64,000 nucleotides of DNA from Pseudoclavibacter chungangensis (GCF_013410545.1 NZ_JACCFV010000001.1:2294001-2358000), one strand, 5' to 3'; counted from the stretch's first letter, positions 25,367 through 35,041 are shown. The notes: generated by a model not told the origin, from the sequence alone. Made by a program: numbers and translations.

Positions 25367-26368
25367 ATGCTTGAGTTCTGGAACAACCTCGTCACGACCC
25401 TCACGCCGTTCCGGGTGCCCATCTGGATCGTCGTCTACATCGCGGCGGGATTCGTCATCCGCTGGGGTCTCATCAAGATCATCGACCGCAGCGTCGACGA
25501 GATCGTGCACGGTGTGAAGAAGCGCCGCGGTGCGCAGGACACGCAGTCGCTCGCGATCAGCTCACCGCTGGCGGCCGTCCGGACCGTGCAGCGCACCCGC
25601 ACGATCGGGTCCCTGCTGACGAACATCGTGACGGTCGTCGTCGTGATCGTCGTCGTCTTCCTCATCATCGGCAAGGTGGATCCGGGCATCCTCGCCTCCC
25701 TCTCGCTGCTGTCCGCCGCGGTCGGTGCGGGGCTCGGTTTCGGCGCACAGCGCATCGTCGGTGATGTCCTGAACGGCCTGTTCATGGTGGTCGAGGACCA
25801 GCTCGGTGTGGGCGACGACGTCGACATGGGACTCGCGAGCGGTGTCGTCGAGAACGTCGGGATCCGCGTGACGCAGGTTCGCGACGTGCACGGCACGCTC
25901 TGGTTCGTCCGGAACGGCGAGGTGCAGCGCGTCGGCAGCAACTCGCAGGGCTGGAACCGGGCGATCATCGACCTCGCCGTGCCGTACGACCTCGACCGCG
26001 ACCACATCGAGGAGGTCATGCTCGAGACCGCGACGACGCTCGCGGACGACCCCGACTGGGCGGAGAAGTTCATCGAGCGGCCATCGATCTGGGGGCTCGA
26101 GACGCTGTCTGCGGAGGCCGTCGTCGTGCGTCTCGTGGCCCGCACGCGGGCCGGAGCCCGATGGGACATCGAACGCGAGCTGCGCGCGCGACTCCAGACG
26201 GCGTTCAAGGACGCCCACATCTCGCTGCCGCCGCTCAACACGATCGTACTCGACGGCCCGAACGGACTCACACCGCCGTCCGGTCGCCGACCGCACGTCG
26301 TCCACCGCGACGCCGAGCCGCAGCCCCGGCCGCGGACCGACTCGGACGACGAGGACGGCCGCTCGTGA
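25367..26368 (+). CDS. MscS family mechanosensitive ion channel
   Basis: A 333-residue channel. Membrane helices lie at ~18-38, ~85-105 and the pore-lining helix ~110-135 (ASLSLLSAAVGAGLGFGAQR), which has the Gly/Ala packing pattern of MscS TM3. The cytoplasmic beta domain follows (VVEDQLGVGDDVDM...VRNGEVQRVGSNSQGW) and then an alpha/beta vestibule domain. It opens under membrane tension to release solutes on osmotic downshock. The acidic C-terminal tail (~295-333) is probably disordered. The globin gene overlaps its stop by GTGA. Confidence 0.92.
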   Translation: MLEFWNNLVTTLTPFRVPIWIVVYIAAGFVIRWGLIKIIDRSVDEIVHGVKKRRGAQDTQSLAISSPLAAVRTVQRTRTIGSLLTNIVTVVVVIVVVFLIIGKVDPGILASLSLLSAAVGAGLGFGAQRIVGDVLNGLFMVVEDQLGVGDDVDMGLASGVVENVGIRVTQVRDVHGTLWFVRNGEVQRVGSNSQGWNRAIIDLAVPYDLDRDHIEEVMLETATTLADDPDWAEKFIERPSIWGLETLSAEAVVVRLVARTRAGARWDIERELRARLQTAFKDAHISLPPLNTIVLDGPNGLTPPSGRRPHVVHRDAEPQPRPRTDSDDEDGRS

Positions 26369-26844
26369 GCGGCACACCGATCGGGCTCCGTGGGAGCGAC
26401 GGGCGCTCGGCCCTCCCCACGCTCTACGACGACGTGGGCGGCATGCCGACGTTCGAGCGCCTCGTCACGGCGTTCTACGAGCGGGTGCAGCACGACGAGG
26501 TGCTGTGGCCCATGTATCCGCAGGACGATCTCGAGGGCGCCGTTCTGCGCCTGTCGACCTTCCTCGCACAGTACTTCGGCGGGCCGACGACGTACTCGGA
26601 CGCGCGCGGCCACCCGAGGCTCCGCATGCGGCACGTCGCGTTCCACGTCAACCCGGACGCGCGTGACCGCTGGCTCCGGCACATGACCACGGCCGTCGAC
26701 GAACTGGTCGCCGACGGCATCGTGTCGCCCATGAACCGTGCGACGATGCTCGACTACTTCGGCCGCGCCTCGACCGCCATGGTCAACACGTTCGAGCCCA
26801 CGCCCGAGCCTCCGACCGGGGCCGGCGCATCGACCGGGGCCTGA
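26365..26844 (+). CDS. glbO: Group II truncated haemoglobin (GlbO-like)
   Basis: 159 residues with a 2-on-2 globin fold: LYDDVGGMPTFERLVTAFYERV at the start of the fold, MYPQDDLEGAVLRLSTFLAQYFGGP, and the proximal-histidine segment RLRMRHVAFHVNPDARDRWL. These are marks of group II (trHbO) proteins, which bind oxygen or peroxides and are linked to redox protection. It starts with GTG in the mscS stop. The ~20 N-terminal and ~15 C-terminal residues are extensions outside the fold. In M. tuberculosis glbO (Rv2470) also lies close to pepN, so the neighbourhood is conserved. Confidence 0.92.
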   Translation: MSGTPIGLRGSDGRSALPTLYDDVGGMPTFERLVTAFYERVQHDEVLWPMYPQDDLEGAVLRLSTFLAQYFGGPTTYSDARGHPRLRMRHVAFHVNPDARDRWLRHMTTAVDELVADGIVSPMNRATMLDYFGRASTAMVNTFEPTPEPPTGAGASTGA

Positions 26845-26952
26845 CGCCACCGGGATCGGACGCCACAGACCCCGGGGCCACGCGACCGCATCACCGAGCG
26901 GGCTCGCATCGCGCGTCGAACGAACGTGCGCCGACGACGATCGATGCGCCCG

Positions 26953-27405
26953 CTACCGGTTGGTCGCCGTGTGCCCCCGCAGCCGTTCCGCGAACGCGAC
27001 CGCGCCGTCCGGGTACAGGGGTGGCCGCCCGGCCGCGAGCGCCTCGAGTGGGAACCAGCCGGCGACGGTGTCGCTGTCGAGCACGGGGCGTCGCTCCTCG
27101 ATCGGCCAGGCGTCGAGATCGGGGCTCGTGACGGCGAAGACGTGTGCGTACTCGTGGCCGACACGTTCACCGCGCATGAAGTGGCTCTCGAGAACGCCGA
27201 GCAGTCGCGCCTCGCGGACCTCGACCGCGAGCTCCTCGGCGAACTCGCGACGAACCGCGTCGACGGAGTGTTCGCCGTAGTCGATCCCACCACCCGGCAC
27301 GCGGACGAAGAGCTCGTGGCCCGAGCGCGCGGGGTACTCCTCCCCCAACACGAAGCCGTCCCGGACGACGAGCCCGAGGGCGATGTTCCGGATCATCGTC
27401 TTCAC
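26953..27405 (-). CDS. NUDIX hydrolase
   Basis: A 150-residue NUDIX domain that hydrolyses a nucleoside diphosphate linked to another group. The Nudix box is present as GGGIDYGEHSVDAVRREF followed by AEELAV; it fits G-x5-E-x7-REUxEE, with Ala in place of the last conserved Gly. The substrate is not predictable. GTG start with a TAGCAT hexamer 6 nt upstream and no ribosome binding site suggests a leaderless mRNA. Confidence 0.88.
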   Translation of the reverse strand: MKTMIRNIALGLVVRDGFVLGEEYPARSGHELFVRVPGGGIDYGEHSVDAVRREFAEELAVEVREARLLGVLESHFMRGERVGHEYAHVFAVTSPDLDAWPIEERRPVLDSDTVAGWFPLEALAAGRPPLYPDGAVAFAERLRGHTATNR

Positions 27406-27411
27406 ACCACG

Positions 27412-27417
27412 ATGCTA
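27412..27417 (-). promoter_or_regulatory. -10-like hexamer for the NUDIX gene, probably leaderless
   Basis: TAGCAT on the minus strand ends 6 nt before the GTG start codon. The same hexamer with the same 6-nt spacing recurs before the PepSY-like lipoprotein gene. Confidence 0.5.
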
Positions 27418-27454
27418 ACGAAGCGGGTCGCGGGGGCGCGATCCGGACCGCACG

Positions 27455-28141
27455 TCACGAGCCGTCGATCGCGACCGGTTCCGCGACGCGCGGTGCGTTC
27501 GCGTGGTGCTGCTGGGCGAGCAGCACGAACGTGTCGAGCAGGGTGCGCCGGAGGACACTTCCGAGGACGACACCCCGGATCATGACGTCGAGCCGGCCGA
27601 GCGACGCGACGGCCTGCAGATCCAGCCGCCCGACCTCGTCCGCGATCCGTGCGTAGTCGTCGAGGTGCGCGAGGAGCTCGTCGAGCTCCTCCGCCTGCAG
27701 ATCGGCGATGGCCCGTTCGGCGGCGAGGTAGGCGGGCGAACCCGGCTCACAGTTCCACCCGCGTGCGCGGACGACCTCGGCGAGTCGCCGACGCGCCTCG
27801 GTGTCGGGTTCGCTCCCCTCCACTTCCCCGACGAGCGCGTCCTGCGTGATCGCCATCGCGTCGAGCACGGACGGCCCCTCGTCGAGCGCGTCGAGCACCG
27901 TGCGGATCGTGTGCAGCGGAAGCCCCGCGACCCTCGCGAGCGCCCGAATGAGCCTGAGCCGCTCGAGGTGTGATGTGCCGTAGACGGCCTGGTTGACGCC
28001 CGTGCGGGTCCCGTGCGGGAGGAGGCCCTCGCGCAGATAGAACTTGATCGTCGCCACGCTCAGACCCGAACGCCGGGCGAGTTCCGCCATCCGCATCTCG
28101 CCCTGCTGCCGTTCCACCACGTCGTGACCCCGTTCCGTCAT
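27455..28141 (-). CDS. MerR family transcriptional regulator
   Basis: A 228-residue regulator. The MerR helix-turn-helix and wing (about 17-85: RMAELARRSGLSVATIKFYL, REGLLPHGTR, HLERLRLIRALARVAGLPLH) is followed by a ~140-residue effector domain rich in Leu and Ala that I do not recognise; it has no cysteines placed for metal sensing. AGGATGGG precedes the ATG. Divergent from two small membrane-protein genes, with a dyad operator in the spacer. Confidence 0.88.
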   Translation of the reverse strand: MTERGHDVVERQQGEMRMAELARRSGLSVATIKFYLREGLLPHGTRTGVNQAVYGTSHLERLRLIRALARVAGLPLHTIRTVLDALDEGPSVLDAMAITQDALVGEVEGSEPDTEARRRLAEVVRARGWNCEPGSPAYLAAERAIADLQAEELDELLAHLDDYARIADEVGRLDLQAVASLGRLDVMIRGVVLGSVLRRTLLDTFVLLAQQHHANAPRVAEPVAIDGS

Positions 28142-28178
28142 CTCGACCCATCCTTGCGATCCTCGTGTGGATACTACT

Positions 28179-28197
28179 ACTATCCGAAATAGATAGT
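28179..28197. promoter_or_regulatory. Probable MerR-type operator in the divergent spacer
   Basis: ACTATC and GATAGT form an exact inverted repeat with a 7-nt AT-rich spacer, 19 nt in all. MerR regulators bind such dyads between -35 and -10 boxes. It lies between the MerR gene and the DUF1772-like gene, which suggests control of the latter. Confidence 0.6.
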
Positions 28198-28231
28198 TCA
28201 CTACCGATCAGCACCGCCGAACGGAGCCACG

Positions 28232-28672
28232 ATGACCCCGCTGCAACTCGCCGCCGTCCTCGTGGTCGGCTTCGTCGGCTCCGCCGAGTTCGGCTCCGCC
28301 GCGTTCGTCCACCCCGTCATCCGCCGCCTCGCGCCGGACGACCAGCTCGTGTTCGAGAAGGGACTCCTGCGGACGTTCGGCCGCGTGATGCCCGTGGGCA
28401 TGACCGCCGCGGCCGCACTCGGCGTCGCCGCCGCGATCGCGACCCCGACACCACTGCTGGTGACCGCGGCCACGAGTCTCGCTGTCGCGCTCGTCGTGAC
28501 CATCGTCGGCAACGTGCCGATCAACCTCCGCACGGGACGCATGACCGAGACCACCGCGTCCGACTCGTTCATTCGCATGCGCCGCCGCTGGGACGTGTTC
28601 CAGGTCGCCCGCGCGTCCCTCCAGCTGCTCGGCTTCGTACTACTGGCCCTCGGTCTCACGGCCTGGACCTGA
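28232..28672 (+). CDS. Small four-helix membrane protein (DUF1772-like)
   Basis: 146 residues with four hydrophobic helices (about 5-25, 50-72, 75-95, 123-143). The pattern PLQLAAVLVVGFVGSAEFGSAAF, then FGRVMP, and INLRTGRMTETTASDSFIRM with WDVFQVARASLQLLGF fits DUF1772/anthrone-oxygenase-like membrane proteins. No catalytic role can be assigned. ACGGAGCC serves as ribosome binding site. It is probably co-transcribed with the next membrane protein and regulated by the divergent MerR. Confidence 0.75.
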   Translation: MTPLQLAAVLVVGFVGSAEFGSAAFVHPVIRRLAPDDQLVFEKGLLRTFGRVMPVGMTAAAALGVAAAIATPTPLLVTAATSLAVALVVTIVGNVPINLRTGRMTETTASDSFIRMRRRWDVFQVARASLQLLGFVLLALGLTAWT

Positions 28673-28735
28673 CCGGCGGAGCACCGCCCGACCGCCCCCG
28701 ATACCTCCCACACCCGATCGAGAGGATCCGACGAC

Positions 28736-29329
28736 ATGACCACGGCACCACCGGACACCCGGCCCCGACCCCGCCTGCACACGAGCACGAAGTGGCTGCT
28801 CGGCGTCATCGTGCTCGGCATGACCATGACCGTCTCGACCCGCGTGCTCGGCGGCATCGACCTGCTTCCCGCCGACGCGGTGCCGACGAGTCTCCTGCTG
28901 TTCGGCCTCGTCCTCGGCGCCGTGCTCGTGGTCGGCAACATCATCGTCACCGAGGCCTGGACCTACATGGCCGAGCGCACGGGCGACCGCCAGGTCCTCC
29001 GGTTCGCCGCGCGGGCCGTCACGTGGGCCGATGTGTTCTTCACGGCGCCCGGCATCTTCCTCGCGGTCATCAGCGGCCTGTTCCTCACCGAACAGCTGGG
29101 CCACCACGACGCTTGGGTACGGGGTGCCGAGACGAGCTTCATCACGGCGGGCGTCATCTGGTTCGTCCTGCTCGTCCCCATGCAGAATCGCCTCGCGGTG
29201 CGGGCCGAACAGGACGAGCTCGACGAGGGGTTCACGACGATCCTCCACCGCTGGTACGGGTTCGGCATCCTCGCGACCGCGATCACGCTCGTCGCCGTCG
29301 GGTTCGCCGTGTTCCAGCCGCAGTTCTGA
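28736..29329 (+). CDS. Five-helix membrane protein (DUF2269-like)
   Basis: A 197-residue integral membrane protein with a basic N-terminus and about five helices. Motifs WTYMAERTGDRQVLRFAAR, WADVFFTAPGIFLAVISGLFL and LHRWYGFGI resemble the DUF2269 family. The biochemical role is unknown. It lies 63 nt downstream of the DUF1772-like gene and ends 3 nt before the end of the convergent DUF418 gene. GAGAGGATCCGACG precedes the ATG. Confidence 0.75.
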   Translation: MTTAPPDTRPRPRLHTSTKWLLGVIVLGMTMTVSTRVLGGIDLLPADAVPTSLLLFGLVLGAVLVVGNIIVTEAWTYMAERTGDRQVLRFAARAVTWADVFFTAPGIFLAVISGLFLTEQLGHHDAWVRGAETSFITAGVIWFVLLVPMQNRLAVRAEQDELDEGFTTILHRWYGFGILATAITLVAVGFAVFQPQF

Positions 29330-29332
29330 CGA

Positions 29333-30571
29333 TCACCCGCGCACCCCGCCGCTCTCGGCCTTCACCACGGGCCGATGGTCCGGCGCGGCTCGCGGGCGAT
29401 CCGGCACGATCCTCGCCCCCTGCTTCCAGAGCCACTCGACGGGGCCGAGGCGGAAGCGCCGGAGCCAGAGGTGGGCGAACACCATGACGACGGCGGCCAC
29501 CACGACGTATCCGGCCATCGTGACGGGCAGGCGCCACGCGACGAGATCGCCCGCGAGCCCGAGCCCCCAGCCGTAGAACAGCGCACCGGCGACGAGATTC
29601 TGCAGGAGGTAGCACGTGAGCGCCGTGCGTCCGACCTCGCGGAGCCGCCGGGCGACCCACCCGTCGGTCCCCTGTCGCACGCACCACTCGGCGATGAGGC
29701 CAAGGAGTCCGAGCGCGACGAGCGGTGCCGCGAGATAGCGCTCGGCGAGCATCCCGGCCGCCCCACCGACCGTGCCGAGCACGAGGTCGACGGGGAGGGC
29801 GATCGCGCCGACGATCATCAGCCGCTTCCGGAGCCGGCCGCTCTCGGGCGCGAAGACGGCCGCGCGGTGGAGCGCGGCGCCGAGCAGGAACATCGCGAGC
29901 GTGAGGAAGCCGATGAGGATCGGTTCGGCGCGGAAGAGCGCGAGGTTGTCGAGCCGGAACGCGACGAGGTCGAGGAACGATCCGTGCGCGTACGGCGTGG
30001 TTCCCACGGGGACCGATGCGGCCTCACCGCCCGATGTGAGTGCGACGACCACGACGACGAGCGTGATGACGAGGGCGTGCAGGGCCCCGAACACGATGAT
30101 GAGGGCGCGCTGGGTGCGGGGGCGCGTGAGGAGCAGCCACGCGACGATCGCCCCGGTCACGGCGTAGCCCATGAGGACATCGAACTCGGCGATGAGCACG
30201 TAGTTGATCACGCCGTCGACGAGCAGGAGGAACGCTCGCCACAGGTAGCCGCCCGGCCACCGGATCCCGCGCCGCTCGGCCGAGTCGAACTGGATCGCGA
30301 GACCCATCCCGAACATGAGCGTGAGCAGCGCGAGGAACTTGCCCTGACTGAGCGCCATGATCGCGAGCTGCGCGAGCACCTCCCCCGTCCCCGTCCCCGG
30401 CACGACCGGGTCGAGGAGCATGCCGAGCAGGCCGTCGGGGTGCGTGAAGATCCAGATGTTCGTCCAGAGCGTGCCGAGGATCGCGATACCCCTGGCCACG
30501 TCGAGGGCATCGATGCGTCGACCGGGACGCGGACTGCCGGAACCAGTGGCCAATACGCTCGTATTGCTCAT
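29333..30571 (-). CDS. DUF418 domain membrane protein
   Basis: A 412-residue protein with about ten membrane helices. It opens with the typical RIDALDVARGIAILGTLWTN motif and ends with the DUF418 C-terminal region (AERYLAAPLVALGLLGLIAEW, then RLREVGRTALTCYLLQNLV, FGPVEWLWR-like GPVEWLWKQG). DUF418/YeiB proteins are distantly related to membrane acyltransferases; substrate unknown. A TAGCGT hexamer 7 nt upstream suggests a leaderless promoter. One of two TetR-type operators lies inside the first codons and the other just upstream, so the divergent TetR regulator very likely controls this gene. Confidence 0.88.
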   Translation of the reverse strand: MSNTSVLATGSGSPRPGRRIDALDVARGIAILGTLWTNIWIFTHPDGLLGMLLDPVVPGTGTGEVLAQLAIMALSQGKFLALLTLMFGMGLAIQFDSAERRGIRWPGGYLWRAFLLLVDGVINYVLIAEFDVLMGYAVTGAIVAWLLLTRPRTQRALIIVFGALHALVITLVVVVVALTSGGEAASVPVGTTPYAHGSFLDLVAFRLDNLALFRAEPILIGFLTLAMFLLGAALHRAAVFAPESGRLRKRLMIVGAIALPVDLVLGTVGGAAGMLAERYLAAPLVALGLLGLIAEWCVRQGTDGWVARRLREVGRTALTCYLLQNLVAGALFYGWGLGLAGDLVAWRLPVTMAGYVVVAAVVMVFAHLWLRRFRLGPVEWLWKQGARIVPDRPRAAPDHRPVVKAESGGVRG

Positions 30572-30598
30572 GGCCGCGACGCTACCATACGATCGTAT
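30551..30598. promoter_or_regulatory. Two TetR operators and the DUF418 promoter
   Basis: CAATACGCTCGTATTG (30551-30566) and ATACGATCGTAT (30587-30598) share the half-site ATACG/CGTAT. The DUF418 -10-like box TAGCGT (30579-30584, minus strand) lies between them. The first site covers DUF418 codons 2-7, the second is next to the promoter. Repression by the divergent TetR protein is the simplest reading. Confidence 0.65.
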
Positions 30599-30620
30599 TT
30601 CCACGGATCGGGGTGATGGC

Positions 30621-31223
30621 ATGCGTGACGAACCGACTCGTCGACGGATCGTCGAGGCCGTCCTCCGCCTCGTCACGAGCCGCGGGCCGGACTCGACGAC
30701 CGTGAGGAACGTCGCGACCGAGGCCGACGTGTCGGTCGGCGCGGTGCAGCACCACTTCCACACGAAGGAAGACCTACTGCTCGGCGCGATGGATGCCGTC
30801 GTCGAACGGTTCCGCACGCGCGTCGAGTCACTCGCGGACGGGAGCGGCGACGCCCGAGACCTCGTCGCCGCGTTCCTGACCGCGATCGCGTGCGCCGACC
30901 CCGACAACGAGACGGACGATGTCGAGAACGCGATCGTCTGGACCGTGTTCGCCGCTCGCGCGTGCGTCGACGACCGCATCCGCGCGGCGCACACCGCCTC
31001 GTGGCTCGAGGCGGAGCGCATACTGCTCGAGCTCCTCCGGCACGCCTACGGCCCGGAGGTCGGCCCCGACGATGCGGCGGGACTCCTCGCCCTCACGGAC
31101 GGGATCGCTGTGGCCCGCGTCGCCGAGGGCGATTCCCGGATGCCGCGCGAACGCGCCGTGCGACTCATCGACGCGGCACTCGGCCGCCTCGACGCGGCCG
31201 CGCGCGACCGCCGACGGGGCTGA
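30621..31223 (+). CDS. TetR/AcrR family regulator (BetI-like ligand domain)
   Basis: A 200-residue regulator: TetR helix-turn-helix at residues ~8-55 (IVEAVLRLVTSRGPDSTTVR, then VSVGAVQHHFHTKEDLLLGA), then a helical TetR_C_6/BetI-like domain with AIVWTVFAARACVDDRIRAAHTAS-type sequence. It is expected to repress the divergent DUF418 gene and itself through the two palindromes in the shared spacer. The ATG is preceded by GGGGTGATGG. Convergent with gdhA. Confidence 0.9.
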   Translation: MRDEPTRRRIVEAVLRLVTSRGPDSTTVRNVATEADVSVGAVQHHFHTKEDLLLGAMDAVVERFRTRVESLADGSGDARDLVAAFLTAIACADPDNETDDVENAIVWTVFAARACVDDRIRAAHTASWLEAERILLELLRHAYGPEVGPDDAAGLLALTDGIAVARVAEGDSRMPRERAVRLIDAALGRLDAAARDRRRG

Positions 31224-31269
31224 CCGCCGCGCGACGATCATGCCGCGCGACGACCAACCGGCGCGAGGA

Positions 31270-32682
<1,413 letters not shown>

Positions 32683-32734
32683 TCACCCCCGGCGGGAGTC
32701 CCGGTTCTCGGGGCGAGGGCGGGCGAGAAGACGG

Positions 32735-33451
32735 TCAGCCGTGCGACGGGTGCGCGAGACGCTCCACGCGGCGTGCGCGAGACAGGACGTGACCACGCCG
32801 GAGGGAGAGTCGGAGCCAACCGGCCGACGCCGAGAGCGCGACGGGCTCGGGCTCGACGAGGAACCCGAGCGCATGTGCCGCGAACGCGACACCGGCGACG
32901 GGGGCGTCGTCGTCGTCGAGCCCGGTTCCGGGCAACGGGCGCGTCCAGGTCTCGGTGCGCACCCGCTCGACGAGTGCCGTCCCGAGTTCGCTGGGGACCG
33001 CCTTCGCGACGTCGTCGATACCCGTCTCCGCGACGCGCGCGAGCTCGGTCGAGTCGACCTCGGCGATCCGGCGCCACCCGCCCCGGGGCGGCGAAACGGC
33101 CGCCCACGCCTCACGCACACGGTCGGGCGGCACCAGGATCGTCCGAGCCTCGTCCCCCACTCGTGCGAGACGGTCGAGCACTGCCCGGACCGGCACCGTC
33201 ACATCGATCTGTCCGTCGGGCGCATCGGTGTCCGGTGCACCGTCGACCGATGCCCGCATCACCCGCAGGCCGATGACGACGGGCGAATCGTCGAGGATCG
33301 TCTGCGGTCGGAGTACGGGCACCCAGACCGCGAGCGCCTCACCGGCGGCCTGGAGCCGGACCGCCCCCTCCTCGACCCTCGCAGCGCGCCCGAGGAACGT
33401 CGCGAGATCGGCGAGGTCGCGAGCGTCGTCGAATCGGATCATCGGGGTCAT
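32735..33451 (-). CDS. Conserved hypothetical protein
   Basis: A 238-residue soluble protein I do not recognise. The first half has mixed alpha/beta character (VRLQAAGEALAVWVPVL, PVVIGLRVMRA), the middle contains WRRIAEVDSTELARVAETGI, and the C-terminus is basic and helical. There is no signal peptide or membrane helix. A TAGTTT hexamer 7 nt before the ATG indicates a leaderless transcript whose promoter overlaps that of the divergent thioesterase gene; only 18 nt separate the two start codons. Confidence 0.75.
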   Translation of the reverse strand: MTPMIRFDDARDLADLATFLGRAARVEEGAVRLQAAGEALAVWVPVLRPQTILDDSPVVIGLRVMRASVDGAPDTDAPDGQIDVTVPVRAVLDRLARVGDEARTILVPPDRVREAWAAVSPPRGGWRRIAEVDSTELARVAETGIDDVAKAVPSELGTALVERVRTETWTRPLPGTGLDDDDAPVAGVAFAAHALGFLVEPEPVALSASAGWLRLSLRRGHVLSRARRVERLAHPSHG

Positions 33452-33469
33452 CGTCCCTAAACTATCGGG
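33452..33469. promoter_or_regulatory. Overlapping divergent leaderless promoters
   Basis: The whole 18-nt gap between two divergent start codons holds TAAACT (33458-33463, plus strand, 6 nt before the GTG of the thioesterase gene) and TAGTTT (33459-33464, minus strand, 7 nt before the ATG of the unknown gene). The two -10-like boxes occupy the same bases. The gap has no room for a leader in either direction. Confidence 0.6.
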
Positions 33470-34438
33470 GTGAGCACCGAATCCACGTCAAGCGCCGTCC
33501 CGGAGGGTTGGCTCGCCGAGGGCACCACGGTCGGCGGGGGCGCCCTCGAGCAGCTTCCCCCGCTCGATGCCTTCCTGCGCACCCTCGACCTGACCGACAC
33601 GGGCGCACGCACCTCGAACGACATCTTCACGGGCCCGAGCCAATGGATGCCGAACGGACGCGTGTTCGGTGGCCAGGTGGCCGCACAATCACTCGTCGCG
33701 GCGATGCGAACGATCGAGACCGATCGCCCCGTGCACTCGATGCACGGGTACTTCCTGCGGCCCGGCGACATCGCGGAGCCGATCACGTTCGCGGTCGACC
33801 GCATCCACGACGGCAACTCGTTCTCGACGCGCTCGGTGCGCGCCTACCAGTACGGGCACGTGATCTGGTCGATGATCGCGTCCTTCCAGACCCTCGAGGG
33901 CGGGCTCGAGCACGCGGCCACGATGCCCGAGGGCATCCCGGGCCCCGAGGAGCTCCCGAGCGAGGCGGAGGCCCTGCAGCGCATCGACCCGCGACTCGCC
34001 GAGCACTGGGTGCACCGACGCCCGTTCGAGATGCGTCACGTCCAGCAGCCCGTCTACGTGCAGCCCGCCGAGGAGCGGGCGACGGGGCAGGCGGTGTGGA
34101 TGCGTACCGTCGCCCCCCTCCCGGACGATCCGCTGCTCCACCAGGCCGCGATCGCCTACGTGAGCGACTACACGATGCTCGAGCCCCTGCTGCGCGCGCA
34201 CGGCATCGCCTGGATGGACTCGCGGCTGCGCGTCGCGAGCCTCGACCACGCCGTCTGGTGGCACCGGGCGGCGCGTGCCGACGAGTGGCTCCTGTTCGTC
34301 GAGTCGTCGCCGAGCGCCTCGGGCGGCCGGGGCCTCACGCTCGGGAACATCTTCACGCGCACGGGCGAGCTCGTCGCGACGGTCGCCCAGGAGGGCATGG
34401 TCCGCCTCAAGACCGCACCGGCGGCGACGACGTCCTGA
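33470..34438 (+). CDS. tesB: Acyl-CoA thioesterase II (TesB type)
   Basis: A 322-residue double-hotdog thioesterase that hydrolyses acyl-CoA to fatty acid and CoA. The first hotdog contains RVFGGQVAAQSLVAAMRT and VHSMHGYFLRPGD; the second contains the catalytic Asp in VSDYTMLEP and the closing RGLTLGNIFTRTGELVATVAQEG with the catalytic Gln. Both halves are complete and the length is slightly above the usual ~290 because of a ~35-residue N-terminal extension. GTG start, apparently leaderless. Confidence 0.94.
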   Translation: MSTESTSSAVPEGWLAEGTTVGGGALEQLPPLDAFLRTLDLTDTGARTSNDIFTGPSQWMPNGRVFGGQVAAQSLVAAMRTIETDRPVHSMHGYFLRPGDIAEPITFAVDRIHDGNSFSTRSVRAYQYGHVIWSMIASFQTLEGGLEHAATMPEGIPGPEELPSEAEALQRIDPRLAEHWVHRRPFEMRHVQQPVYVQPAEERATGQAVWMRTVAPLPDDPLLHQAAIAYVSDYTMLEPLLRAHGIAWMDSRLRVASLDHAVWWHRAARADEWLLFVESSPSASGGRGLTLGNIFTRTGELVATVAQEGMVRLKTAPAATTS

Positions 34439-34511
34439 ACGTGACGCGGCCCACGGCCGAGCGCCGCGCGCGCCGCCGGGCCGGCACTCAGCGGGAACCC
34501 GACGCGTGGCC

Positions 34512-35006
34512 TCAGGCGCCGCGTGCGCCGCGGAACCGGACGGGCTCCTCGACGAACGGCGTCCAGGCCTCGCGTTCCGCGTCGCTCATGCGCCGCGGCC
34601 TGCTCGTCTCGGCATCGATGAACACGATCGTCGAGGCGGCGATCGTGTACCGAGTGCGCTCCGATTCGGGTGGGCCGACAGGGCTCCACACCTCATAGCA
34701 GACCTCCGCACTCGCGGCACCGAGCTTGCCGAACCAGAGTTGCACGTCGAGCGGCTCGGGCTGGTACGTGATCGGCGCGAGGTACTCGACCTCGTTGCGC
34801 GCGATGAGCGTGAGGGTGCGCGCGCCCGCCGCGGCGTCGATCACGGCGAGCGGCCGATCCGGTTCGGGGCCGTCACCCACGCCGGGCGACGCCCAGAAGG
34901 CCCGGACACGCGACTCCTCGAGCAGGGTCAGCATCGTCGAGTTGTTGACGTGGTTGTAGGCGTCGAGGTCCGCCCAGCGCAATCTGATCGGAACGTGGTG
35001 GCGCAT
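34512..35006 (-). CDS. Acyl-CoA thioesterase, 4HBT hotdog type
   Basis: A 164-residue single-hotdog protein. The N-terminal RLRWADLDAYNHVNNSTMLT carries the 4-hydroxybenzoyl-CoA thioesterase active-site Asp, and EVEYLAPITYQPEPLDVQLW and IAASTIVFIDAETSRPRRM complete the fold (YbgC/FadM-like). It probably acts on medium- or long-chain or aromatic acyl-CoA. AGGAGAACGC gives a strong ribosome binding site for the ATG; 35 nt separate it from the membrane-protein gene upstream, with which it may be co-transcribed. Convergent with tesB. Confidence 0.9.
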   Translation of the reverse strand: MRHHVPIRLRWADLDAYNHVNNSTMLTLLEESRVRAFWASPGVGDGPEPDRPLAVIDAAAGARTLTLIARNEVEYLAPITYQPEPLDVQLWFGKLGAASAEVCYEVWSPVGPPESERTRYTIAASTIVFIDAETSRPRRMSDAEREAWTPFVEEPVRFRGARGA

Positions 35007-35041
35007 GCGTTCTCCTGTGTCGTGGACGGGACGCCTCGACG

